This document shows positions 15,782 through 25,100 of a stretch of 64,000 nucleotides of DNA, piece by piece. The stretch's first letter is position 1, and every line of letters begins with the position of its first letter. The notes below the pieces were generated by a model. That model searched no databases. It was not told the origin of the DNA and was given only the letters and a program-made list of their open reading frames with translations. The stretch is taken from the NCBI GenBank assembly GCA_963706555.1, contig OY970164.1:1302001-1366000 (forward strand). The letters are read 5' to 3'. The position numbers were made by a program, and so were the translations under genes. The stretch is from Bog-473 sp963706555. Its GTDB lineage: Bacteria > Actinomycetota > Acidimicrobiia > Acidimicrobiales > RAAP-2.

Positions 15782-17623
15782 CTAGCGGTCTGACGCGTTC
15801 TGGTCGCGTAGGCGTCCTCGTGCCCGGCCGCGTTCGGCCTGGGCCAGGACGACCTTGCGCAAGCGCACGACCTTGGGCGTCACCTCCACACATTCGTCTT
15901 CGGAGATGAACTCGAGCGCGTGCTCGAGGGAGAACGCCATGACCGGAGTGAGGCGCTCGAACTCCTCCGCCGTCGACGACCGGATGTTGTTCAACTTCTT
16001 CTCTTTTGTCGGGTTGACGTCCATCTCTTCCTGGCGTGCGTTCTCGCCGATGACCATGCCCTCGTAGACGTCTTCACCCGGTCCGACGATGAGCGTGCCT
16101 CGCTCCTGCAGGTTCATCAGCGCAAAGGTGGTCGTGAGCCCGCGTCGATCGGCCACCATGGAGCCGTTGCGGCGTGTCTTGAGCTCCCCGTGCCACGGCT
16201 CCCAGCCGTCGAAGATGTGGTGCAACACACCGGTTCCCCTGGTTTCAGTCAGGAACTCGGTGCGAAAGCCGATCAGCCCGCGGGCCGGTACTCGATAGTC
16301 GAGGCGGACCCATCCCGTTCCATGATTGACCATCTCCGTCATGGTTCCCTTGCGCAGGGCCAAAAGTTGCGTCACCACGCCGAGATAGTCGTCGGGCACG
16401 TCGATGGACACCCGCTCCACCGGTTCGAAGACCTTCCCATCGATCTCCCGGGTGACCACTTGTGGCTTTCCGACCGTCAGTTCGAATCCTTCACGCCGCA
16501 TGGTCTCGACCAGCACAGCCAGCTGCAACTCGCCACGGCCGAGGACTTCCCACAGATCGGGCCGATCGGTCGGTGCAACCCGAATGGCGACATTGCCGAC
16601 CAGCTCGGAGTCGAGGCGGTTCTTCAGCAGACGGGCGGTGAGCTTGTTGCCATCGGCACCGGACAAGGGGGAGGTGTTGATGCCGATGGTCATGGCCAGG
16701 CTCGGCTCGTCGACCGTGATGGCCGGCAGGGCGATGGGATTGTCCGCATCGGCCAGCGTCTCGCCGATGGTGACCTCGGCCAAGCCGGCGATGGAGACGA
16801 TCTCACCGGGTCCGGCCGATTCGGCCGGTACCTGCTCGAGGGACTCGGTCACGTACATCTCGGTGATCTTCGCTTTCTCGATCGTTCCGTCGAGCTTGCA
16901 CCAGCCGATCATTCCGCCCTTGGTGAGCTCGCCGTTGTACACCCGGCAGATGGCGAGACGTCCGACGTAGGGAGAGGCGCTCAGATTGCAGACGAGTGCC
17001 TGGGTGGGAGCATTCTCGTCGAACTGCGGAGCCGGGACGTGGTCGATGATCGCCTGAAAGAGAGGGGCGACGTCGGTTCCTTCGACGCCGCGCTCGGTGC
17101 TCACCCAGCCGGCGCGGGCGTTCGAATAGAGGATGGGAAACGAAATCTGGTGCTCGTCGGCGTCGAGGTCCAAGAAGAGCTCCTCGACCTGGTCCACGAC
17201 CTCTTCGATACGGGCGTCGGGCCGGTCGACCTTGTTGATGACGAGAACGACCGGGAGCCTGGCCTCGAGCGCCTTGCGGAGGACGAAACGAGTCTGTGGC
17301 AACGGGCCCTCGGAGGCGTCGACCAGGAGGAGCACGCCGTCGACCATGGTCAAACCGCGCTCCACCTCACCGCCGAAATCGGCGTGGCCGGGTGTGTCGA
17401 CGATGTTCATCTTCACGCCACCCCACCGCACGGCCGTGTTCTTGGCCAGGATGGTGATGCCCTTCTCGCGCTCGAGGTCGCCGGAGTCCATGACCCGGTC
17501 GGTCATTTCCTGGTGGGCGCCGAAGGCTCCGGTCTGGCGCAGCATGGCGTCGACGAGCGTCGTCTTGCCGTGGTCGACGTGGGCCACAATGGCCACATTC
17601 CTGATGTCATCTCGGTTTTGCAT
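15782..17623 (-). CDS. typA: Translational GTPase TypA/BipA
   Basis: A 613-residue ribosome-binding GTPase. G1 AHVDHGKTT, G2-region EREKGITI, G3 DTPGHADFGGEVER and G4 NKVD are all present, followed by EF-G-like domains and the TypA C-terminus. The signatures include FRTEFLTETRGTG and MVADRRGLTTTFALMNLQERG. BipA/TypA assists 50S assembly and translation under stress. ATG 17623 begins MQNRDDIRNVAIVAHVDHG, the usual N-terminus. The upstream extension of the frame is not family-like. Confidence 0.95.
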   Translation of the reverse strand: MQNRDDIRNVAIVAHVDHGKTTLVDAMLRQTGAFGAHQEMTDRVMDSGDLEREKGITILAKNTAVRWGGVKMNIVDTPGHADFGGEVERGLTMVDGVLLLVDASEGPLPQTRFVLRKALEARLPVVLVINKVDRPDARIEEVVDQVEELFLDLDADEHQISFPILYSNARAGWVSTERGVEGTDVAPLFQAIIDHVPAPQFDENAPTQALVCNLSASPYVGRLAICRVYNGELTKGGMIGWCKLDGTIEKAKITEMYVTESLEQVPAESAGPGEIVSIAGLAEVTIGETLADADNPIALPAITVDEPSLAMTIGINTSPLSGADGNKLTARLLKNRLDSELVGNVAIRVAPTDRPDLWEVLGRGELQLAVLVETMRREGFELTVGKPQVVTREIDGKVFEPVERVSIDVPDDYLGVVTQLLALRKGTMTEMVNHGTGWVRLDYRVPARGLIGFRTEFLTETRGTGVLHHIFDGWEPWHGELKTRRNGSMVADRRGLTTTFALMNLQERGTLIVGPGEDVYEGMVIGENARQEEMDVNPTKEKKLNNIRSSTAEEFERLTPVMAFSLEHALEFISEDECVEVTPKVVRLRKVVLAQAERGRARGRLRDQNASDR

Positions 17624-17657
17624 GGGGGCTACAACGATAGGCCAGGTCAGAGCCTGC

Positions 17658-18584
17658 TCATGCCGCGGCCCGCGAGACCCCCTCAAAAGGCGTCGATGCT
17701 CCGCCCGAACGGGCCAGGGTGCGGGCGATCGCAGCCACGCCGGCAGCCAATGCGGCCTCATCGACTTCCACCTTCACCAGGTGGCCGGAATCGGGCCACC
17801 AGCCGACGATCCGTCCCGGAGGGAGCGAGTTGAGAGCCTGCATCGCCTCCACCATTGCAAGGACGCTCAGCTCGGATTTGATCGTGGGTCGCCTGGGGCC
17901 ACTGAGGACGACCAGGTGAACGGAGAAGGCGCTGCCTTCTTCATCGGTCACGACCGATCGCACTTCGGCCCGGCTCCGGATCGCGAGAAGGGCGGAATGC
18001 GGGCTGTCCCACCAGCGGTCCCGACCTATCACGGGCGGTTCGATGAAGGCCTCCCAGTCGAGCGCGCACCAGAGCCGGGTGGCCCAGGTGGCGGCGTCGG
18101 CGTGCACGGCGGTGATCCCGGCAGCGGGCAACGTGGCGAGCCAACGGCCCATGGGCGAGGCGAGCTGATCACCGTCGCGCGCTGAAGCGATGGCATCGGC
18201 AATGGCAATCCGCGCTCCATCAACCGGCGCATGCGCCTTTCGGGCCACGAGGGCCTGTACGGCCCGCAACCCCAGTGCGCGTCGCGCCGAGCGCGCCGAC
18301 CACGTGAACGGGGTGGCCATGGCAAGGTCCGCCGGTCCGAGAGCGAGGCGCACCTGGTGGTCGGTGATCCGGAGAGACGGGCTGCTGCTTCCGGGTGCAG
18401 CGATGTCGGCCAGGGCGCCGGGGAGTCCCGCTGCCGCTTCGAGCACGGAGGAGCGGCCTTCCGCGGTGAGGGTCGTCGCAGGGTCCAAGAGCTCATTGGT
18501 CAACACGCTCGAGTCCGAAAGTACTGTGCCCGACCGGCCCGGCAGGCCTGCATGCGACCGGTTCGGGGTCGGTCCGTCAGACAT
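17658..18584 (-). CDS. Hypothetical protein, coupled to upstream gene
   Basis: 308 residues from ATG 18584, with GGAGG 6 nt upstream. Its start overlaps the previous gene's stop (ATGTCTGA). Alanine-rich, mostly helical, with no signal peptide or membrane segment. The C-terminal third (RIVGWWPDSGHLVKVEVDEAALAAGVAAIARTLA) looks like a compact domain. No family recognised. Co-transcription with 18577-19608 and position upstream of typA are the only clues to role. Confidence 0.7.
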   Translation of the reverse strand: MSDGPTPNRSHAGLPGRSGTVLSDSSVLTNELLDPATTLTAEGRSSVLEAAAGLPGALADIAAPGSSSPSLRITDHQVRLALGPADLAMATPFTWSARSARRALGLRAVQALVARKAHAPVDGARIAIADAIASARDGDQLASPMGRWLATLPAAGITAVHADAATWATRLWCALDWEAFIEPPVIGRDRWWDSPHSALLAIRSRAEVRSVVTDEEGSAFSVHLVVLSGPRRPTIKSELSVLAMVEAMQALNSLPPGRIVGWWPDSGHLVKVEVDEAALAAGVAAIARTLARSGGASTPFEGVSRAAA

Positions 18585-19608
18585 GGGAGCCTCCTGACCC
18601 GGAGTTCGCCGCTTCCGCGTGTGCGAGCTCGGACAGTCGAAGCACGACGTGGGAGACGATCGCCCGAAGGTGCTCTTCCCTGACGTCCTCGACGCCGTAG
18701 CGCCCGAGCGCGGAGTGAAGCAGAGCGACGCGGAAGGGTGGGTTGCCACTTCGTAGCGTCTCCAGAACTGCGAGATAGTGCAACGCAGTCCTGGCCTGGG
18801 CCCATCGGCCACCAGTCGTCAGCCCGAGTGCGCACAAGGTGGCCGTGCCCGGAACAGGGGCGCCCACGAGGAGATCGAACACGCCGGACAGCACGACCCT
18901 GCCTCCGGCGAGAGGGATGGCGACACGATCACCGGTCCGGGGAAGCCATCCGGCAGCGAAACGAGGAGTGAGGTTTCCCAGGTGGGCGACATGAGGGACC
19001 AGCGTGACCGAGAGGGCGGTGCGTGCCTGCTCGGACATCTCGTCGATCCACCTGACCATGGCCACGCGGTCCGGGTCGACGCGGAGGCCGTCGAGCGCAT
19101 CGGTAAGGGGGTCCCCCAAGCGGCCCGTCGTCACCAGCTGGCGGAACAGGGCGCGGATCAGGCATGACGTCACCACTTCGAGGGGAAAGGGGTCTGCGGC
19201 GATGGAGGAGGCGGGGGCGGCCGCCGCGGCCGATGTGCCCCACAGGAGCCGCGGCCCGAGATAAAGAGGACCGGCATCCTCCCCGCGGGCGGCCGCCAGT
19301 TCGCTCGCAGCGTCCTCCAACCAGGCCCGCAAGCCGCCGGAAAGGCCAGGATCGAACCGAGGTCGGCGCCCCGAGCCGTCGCGCAGGAGGGCCAGGACCT
19401 CGTCTCGTGCCGCCGTCCCACCGCCAGTCGGACCGGCTGTCGGACCTGCCGCCGGCCCCCCCGTCGGACCGGCCATCGCACCGCCCGTCGCACCGGATGT
19501 CGCACCGCCCGTCGGACCGGCCGTCGTCCTGTCGACCTCTCGCGTGGCCGCCGTGCCGGGCGGCTCCCACGGTGCGAAGGACTCCTGACGGGGTGTGACG
19601 AGAACCAT
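18577..19608 (-). CDS. Hypothetical protein, possible PD-(D/E)xK-like fold
   Basis: 343 residues. After an N-terminal low-complexity segment of GPTGG/ATSG repeats comes a helical domain. Then comes LSGVFDLLVGAPVPGTATLCALGLTTGGRWAQARTALHYLAVLETLRSGNPPFRV. The spacing of GVFDLLVG (Asp), a short strand, and a helix with R.ALHYLAVLETL recalls RecB-type nuclease cores, but the second acidic residue and the Lys are replaced, so any activity is doubtful. Start at ATG 19608; a GTG at 19623 is possible. Confidence 0.55.
   Translation of the reverse strand: MVLVTPRQESFAPWEPPGTAATREVDRTTAGPTGGATSGATGGAMAGPTGGPAAGPTAGPTGGGTAARDEVLALLRDGSGRRPRFDPGLSGGLRAWLEDAASELAAARGEDAGPLYLGPRLLWGTSAAAAAPASSIAADPFPLEVVTSCLIRALFRQLVTTGRLGDPLTDALDGLRVDPDRVAMVRWIDEMSEQARTALSVTLVPHVAHLGNLTPRFAAGWLPRTGDRVAIPLAGGRVVLSGVFDLLVGAPVPGTATLCALGLTTGGRWAQARTALHYLAVLETLRSGNPPFRVALLHSALGRYGVEDVREEHLRAIVSHVVLRLSELAHAEAANSGSGGSHV
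19422..19525. repeat. Degenerate 12-bp tandem repeat in coding sequence
   Basis: Variants of CGTCGGACCGGC and CGTCGCACCGGA repeat about eight times. They encode the GPTGGATSGATGGAMAGPTGG segment near the N-terminus of the 18577-19608 protein. Slippage of 12 bp would keep the frame. Confidence 0.8.
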
Positions 19609-19673
19609 GCACCGAGTCTGCACGAGGGGTGTGACGCGAGCCCTCCGCCCGCTCCTTTAGCCTTGCTGGTGCC

Positions 19674-19883
19674 ATGGCGACCGTGCTCCCCCTGCTGGCT
19701 TCAGACCCCCTCGCCTTCGGGGTCATCTTCGGGATCTTCTTGGTGGCACTGCTCGTCCTGATCGTGATCGTCCTGCGCTGGGCCATCCGGCGTGACCGCC
19801 AGGGCCGCGAGCTCTGGAAGGAGCGGCAGGCGAGCAGGATGTCGCCGACCGAGGGCGACGTGCCGCCTGCTTCGCGGCCGTGA
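19674..19883 (+). CDS. Small single-pass membrane protein
   Basis: 69 residues: MATVLPLLASDPLAFGVIFG, one long hydrophobic helix (about residues 14-36), then a basic cytoplasmic tail (RWAIRRDRQGRELWKERQASR). It overlaps the patatin gene's start (GTGA at 19880), so the two are probably translated together. Function unknown; it might anchor or partner the lipase. Confidence 0.65.
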   Translation: MATVLPLLASDPLAFGVIFGIFLVALLVLIVIVLRWAIRRDRQGRELWKERQASRMSPTEGDVPPASRP

Positions 19884-21223
19884 GTGCGGGACGGTCTATC
19901 GAGGATGCGCGCGAGGCCGGGAGCGGGCGAATCAGGGGCGATGGTGAGGGCGTCGGCGCGGGAGTCGGCGCGGGCGGTGGCGGTGCGGGTGCGGGAGTCG
20001 GCGGCGGCGTGGGGGTGGGCGTGGGCGCCGGCGCCGGCGCCGGTGCCGGTGCGGATGACGGTGAGGGCGCGACCTTGACGTTGCCCGAGCGCATGCGTTC
20101 GCGGTGGGAGCTCGTGCGAACCCGTTTCGGCAGGCGGGAGCCGCCGCCACCGGTCCATCGGACGGCGTTCGTCCTCGCCGGTGGTGGGAGCCGCGGTGCC
20201 GTCCAGGTCGGGATGCTGGCGGAGCTCGTGGCCCGGGGCATCCGCGCCGACCGTGTGTTCGGCGCATCGGTGGGAGCGATCAACGGCGCGGCCTACGCCG
20301 GCAACCCCACTCGGGAGGGGATCGAGCGCATGGTTAACATCTGGCGGGACGTCAAGGGCACGGACATCTTCCCCCGGTCCGCCCTCGATGGCCCGTGGGC
20401 GTTTCTCCAGAAGCGCGCCGCGGTCCATTCCAATTCAGGGCTGCGCGCCATCATCGAGGCGGGCATCGACTTCGAGAACCTCCAGGACACGACGATCCCG
20501 TTCGAGGTCGTCACGACGTCGCTGACCGATGGCCGCGAGCGCTGGATCGCGCACGGTCCCGCCGTCGAGGCGATCCTGGCGTCGTCGGCGATTCCCTCCA
20601 TCTTCCCTCCGGTGGTCATCGACGGCGACGTCCTCGTCGACGGGGGAGTCGTCAACAATGTACCGATCAGCCGGGCCATCGGAGCAGGATGCACGCGCAT
20701 CTACGTCCTGCTCTGCGGTCCGTTGCACTACCACCCGCCGCTCCCCAAGCGGCCGGCCGAGGCTGCCCTGACCGCGTTCTTCGTTGCCGTGCACGCCCGC
20801 TTCGTCCGCGAGCTGGCGTCGCTCCCGCCGGGGGTCGAAGTCGTCGTCTTCAGCGGAGGCGGCGAGCCGTCGGCGCAGTACCGGGACTTCTCCGCCACGA
20901 AGGAGCTCATCGACGACGGCCGGGCAGAAGTGGCCGAGGTCCTCGACCGCTACGCGGGGACTTCGCAGGATCTCACCCCGCATCGGCCGGTGTCGACGGG
21001 CCGGGCCCAGGCGTATCCCCGGGACTCCACGCTCGAACCGGGCCGGGGGGCGGCCCCCGGCGCGGCTCCCGCCGCGGCCTCGGTCAGAGAAGCGGGCTCG
21101 GATCGGGACCGGGACCGGGACGGGGACGGGGACCGGGACCGGGACGGGGATCGGGCTGACTCAGCGTCGTCGACCACGGCCCCGGGGCCTCCAGCCTCGT
21201 CAGCCCCCAACGCCTCCACCTGA
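19880..21223 (+). CDS. Patatin-like phospholipase
   Basis: 447 residues. The core has the oxyanion loop FVLAGGGSRGAVQVG, the nucleophile elbow GASVGAING (GxSxG) and the second catalytic residue in VDGGVVNN (DGG), giving the Ser-Asp dyad of patatin hydrolases. The first about 55 residues are almost pure Gly/Ala/Val and the last about 60 include an Arg-Asp dipeptide repeat (DRDRDRDGDGDRDRDGD). Both are low-complexity additions to the family core. The GTG at 19880 overlaps the upstream stop. A later start just before RSRWELVRTRFGR would give the core enzyme. Confidence 0.85.
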   Translation: MSAGRSIEDAREAGSGRIRGDGEGVGAGVGAGGGGAGAGVGGGVGVGVGAGAGAGAGADDGEGATLTLPERMRSRWELVRTRFGRREPPPPVHRTAFVLAGGGSRGAVQVGMLAELVARGIRADRVFGASVGAINGAAYAGNPTREGIERMVNIWRDVKGTDIFPRSALDGPWAFLQKRAAVHSNSGLRAIIEAGIDFENLQDTTIPFEVVTTSLTDGRERWIAHGPAVEAILASSAIPSIFPPVVIDGDVLVDGGVVNNVPISRAIGAGCTRIYVLLCGPLHYHPPLPKRPAEAALTAFFVAVHARFVRELASLPPGVEVVVFSGGGEPSAQYRDFSATKELIDDGRAEVAEVLDRYAGTSQDLTPHRPVSTGRAQAYPRDSTLEPGRGAAPGAAPAAASVREAGSDRDRDRDGDGDRDRDGDRADSASSTTAPGPPASSAPNAST

Positions 21224-21224
21224 C

Positions 21225-22043
21225 GTGCCACCACCTGATGTAACGGGTAGCCGTTATCTCCTTCCGAACGCAACCACTGCTGCCGCCGAGCGTTTCGCCG
21301 CCTTCGTCGAACTCTTTGACCCGTCCACCTTCTCCCACATCGAGAAGCTCGGAATTGCTCCGGGTTGGCGCTGCTGGGAAGTAGGCGCGGGCGGCACCTC
21401 GGTGGTGCAATGGCTGGCCGGGCGGGTGGGAGTACACGGCCACGTGCTCGCCACCGACATCGACCTGACGTGGGCCGATGCGGCGGCGGGCCAGGCGAGC
21501 CCTCAGGTCGAGGTGCGCTCCCACGATGTGGCCCTCGACCCTCCCCCCGCCGGCCAGTTCGACCTGGTCCACGCCCGCCTCGTCCTGGTCCATGTCCCCG
21601 AGCGGGCGAAGGCGATGGAGACCATGGTCGAAGCGTTGCGGCCGGGTGGGTGGCTGTTCATCGAGGACGCGGACCCGGCCTTGCAGCCGCTGAGCTCTCT
21701 GGAGGTGCGGGGGCCCGACCAGGAATTGGCCAACCGGTTGCGGAGCGGGTTCCGGGCGCTCATGGCCAGCCGGGGGGCGGCCCTCGCCTACGGGCGCACG
21801 CTGCCGCGACTGCTCCGGGAAGCGGGGCTGTCCGACGTCAGGGCGGATGCCTCGTTCCCCGTGGCTCACCCTGCCTGTGCGCGACTCGAGACAGCGACGA
21901 TCAGTCTCATCGCCGAACAGTTGGTCGAGAACGGCATCGCCAGCCCCGAGGAAATCGACCTCCACCTGGCCAACGTCGCCGCCGGCACGCTCGATCTCAC
22001 CCAGCCGCCGATGATCGCCGCCTGGGGGCGCCGCCCTCTCTGA
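21225..22043 (+). CDS. Class I SAM-dependent methyltransferase
   Basis: 272 residues from GTG 21225, one base after the patatin stop. RCWEVGAGGTSVVQWLAGRVG is motif I (SAM binding), VLATDID is motif II, FDLVHARLVLVHVPER is motif IV and LRPGGWLFIED is the post-motif helix. The N-terminal helix (ATTAAAERFAAFVELFDPSTFSHIEKLGI) fits UbiE/small-molecule methyltransferases. The substrate is unknown. Confidence 0.85.
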   Translation: MPPPDVTGSRYLLPNATTAAAERFAAFVELFDPSTFSHIEKLGIAPGWRCWEVGAGGTSVVQWLAGRVGVHGHVLATDIDLTWADAAAGQASPQVEVRSHDVALDPPPAGQFDLVHARLVLVHVPERAKAMETMVEALRPGGWLFIEDADPALQPLSSLEVRGPDQELANRLRSGFRALMASRGAALAYGRTLPRLLREAGLSDVRADASFPVAHPACARLETATISLIAEQLVENGIASPEEIDLHLANVAAGTLDLTQPPMIAAWGRRPL

Positions 22044-22110
22044 GTCGCCTCGGCGGCGGCCACGTCCGGGTCCGTGCACGCTTGTCACAGCATCCTGGTG
22101 GAATAGAGGG

Positions 22111-25100
22111 ATGACCGCTCCCGCTCCCGGCACGGCAGCGCCTCCCGAGACCGCTGAGGCGGCCGGCATCGCAAAGGCAGCCGGCACCGCAGAGGCAGCC
22201 GGCACCGCAGCGGCAGCCGGCACCCCCGCAACCGGTGCGGCAGCAGCTGCCAACAGGGCAACAGCTGCCGACATGATGAGTGCGTTCCACCCGGCGGTGG
22301 CGGCGTGGTTCGCCCGGCGATTCCCCGACGGTCCGACGGCGCCACAGCGTGAGGCGTGGCCCCACATCGCCGCGGGCAACGACGTGCTGGTGGCGTCGCC
22401 CACCGGGACCGGAAAGACGTTGACCGGCTTCCTTGTCGCCGTCGACGCCGCCTACAAGGCGGCCGAGGCCGGGACCCGCCAGCCCGGGCTTCCCGAAGTT
22501 CTCTACGTCTCGCCCCTGCGCGCCCTCGCCGTCGATGTGCACGAGAACCTCCATGTCCCGCTGGCCGAAATAAAGGAAGAAGCGACAAGGATGGGGTACG
22601 CCGACCCCGGCCTCCGTGTCGCCGTGCGCACCGGTGACACCCCGGCGGCCGAGCGCGCCGCCATGCGCAAGAACGCGCCGGACCTCCTCGTCACCACACC
22701 GGAGTCGCTCTATCTCCTCCTTACCGCCCCGTCTTCGCGCGCACTGTTGCGCGGCGTGCACACGGTCATCGTCGACGAGGTGCACACCTTGGCCCGCGAC
22801 AAGCGGGGGAGCCATCTGGCGTTGAGCCTCGAGCGCCTGGACGGCGTGGTCACCGAGAGCGGCGGCCATCTGCAGCGCATCGGGCTCTCGGCGACGCAGC
22901 GTCCACTCGACGTCGTGGCCCGCCTGCTCTCGGGCGTGCATGACCAGCGTCCGCCCACGGTGATCGTGGACTGCGGCCACTCGCGTGCACTGAATGTGGC
23001 TATCGAGTTGCCCGACAGCGAACTGGAAGCGGTGGCCAGTGGTCTGCAGTTCTCCGACATCCTCGACCGTATCGCTGAGCACACGCGCCAGCATCGAACG
23101 ACGCTGATTTTCGTCAACACCCGGAAGATGGCCGAGCGGGTGGCGCATCAACTGGCGGAACGGTTGGGCTCCGCTGACGGGCACGGCGACGATGTGGACG
23201 CATCGCTGCTCGTGGCGGCGCATCACGGCAGCCTCTCGGCCGCACGCCGTCGCATCGTCGAGACGCGATTGCGAGCCGGGGATCTGCGCGCGCTCGTGGC
23301 GACCGCCTCGTTGGAACTGGGCATCGACGTCGGGCCAGTGGAGTTGGTGTGCCAGATCGGCTCGCCGCGCGCCATCGGGACGTTTCTCCAGCGCGTGGGC
23401 CGGGCCAACCACCAGCGAGACGGGATTCCCGCCGGTCGCCTCTATCCCATGACGCGGGATGAATTGGTGGAGTGCACTGCGTTGCTGGCGGCCGTACGGG
23501 ACGGCAGGCTCGACATGCTCGAGCCGCCGATCGCTCCGCTGGACGTGTTGACGCAGCAGCTAGTGGCCGAAGTCGCAGCGGTGGAAGAGCGCGGCGTCGA
23601 GGAGCTGTGGCGGATGACCCGGCAGGCCGCCCCGTACGCCGCTTTGCCACGGTCGGACTTCGACGAGGTGGTCGCCCTGGCCAGTTGGGGCATCGAGAGC
23701 GGGCGAGGTCGGCGCGGCGCCCACCTCCATCACGATGCGGTCAATGGCCGCCTGCGGGCGCGTCGCGGGGCGCGTCTCGCCGCCCTGACCAGTGGCGGCG
23801 CCATCCCCGAGACCGGGGACTACCGCGTCGTCCTCGATCCCGAAGGCGTGACGGTGGGTTCCGTGCACGAGGACTTCGCGGTCGAGGCGATGGCCGGCGA
23901 CATCTTCCTTCTCGGTACGCATTCGTGGCGGGTGGCGAAGGTCGAAGTGGGCACCGTGCGCGTGCACGACGCCGGTGATCTCCCGCCGTCGGTGCCCTTC
24001 TGGTTGGGCGAGGCACCAGCCCGGACGACCGAGCTCTCCCAGGCCGTCAGTGAACTGCGGACCGAGCTGGAGCCATTCTTGCGGGCAGCGGACGGGGAAG
24101 GGGCACGCCGGCTGGTCATGCGGCGGGCCGGCGTGGGCGAGGACGTGGCGCAGCAGGTTGTTGCGTACTGCGCCGCCGGGCTGGCCGCGCTGGGCCACTT
24201 GCCGACCCGTCAACGCATTGTGGTGGAGCGTTGCTTCGACGACAGCGAAGGGACGCAGCTGATCCTGCATGCGCCGTTTGGCGGACGCATCAACCGCGCC
24301 CTCGGCCTGGCGCTGCGCAAGCGCTTCTGTGTGTCATTCGATTTCGAGCTCCAGGCGGCGGCGGACGACGACACGGTGGTGCTGTCCCTCGGACCCCAGC
24401 ACAGCTTCCCGCTGACCAGCGTTTCGTCGATGCTGCGCTCCAAGGATGCTGCGGACGTGTTGACCCAAGCCGTGTTGCCGCACCCGATGCTGGCGGCTCG
24501 CTGGCGCTGGAATTTGAACCGCGCGCTGGTCCTCCCGCGTCAGCGTGGTGGGAAGCGGCGGCCCATCCATCTCCAGCGGATGGAAGCGGACGACCTTCTC
24601 GCCGCGGTGTGGCCGTCGTTGGCCGCGTGCCAGGAGAATGCCGGAGCGGGCCCCGTGGCGGTGCCCGATCACGTGTTGGTGCGCCAGACGGTTGACGACT
24701 GCCTGCACGAAGGTCTCTCCGTGGAAGGACTCGTCGATCTATGGTCCCAGGTGGAGTCCGGTGCGATCACCTTGCACACGGTGGAGTCGTCCGAGCCCTC
24801 GCCACTGGCGCACGGAATCCTGAGCGGCCGGCCGTTCACGTTCCTGGACGGCGCACCTCTGGAGGAACGACGGACGCGAGCCCTCTCGTTGCGCCGCGGC
24901 TTGGGTGCACTCGGCCCCAACGGCCTTCCGGTGCCGACCGACGAGCTGAGTGCGCTGGATCCCGACGCGGTGTCCCTCGTTCTCGACCAGGTGCGCCCGC
25001 GGCCGCGCAATGCCGATGAGCTCCACGACCTCTTGCTCTCTCTCGTCGCCTGCCGACCCGTTCCGGAGTGGAGCGCATGGTTTGACACCCTTGTCGTTGC

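Noticed and set aside
15920..17833. A 637-codon plus-strand frame opposite typA
   Set aside because: typA is unmistakable; the opposite frame is compositional shadow.
18577..19608. Annotating a RecB-like nuclease
   Set aside because: The fold resemblance is partial and the catalytic acidic/Lys residues are not in place, so only a tentative fold remark is made.
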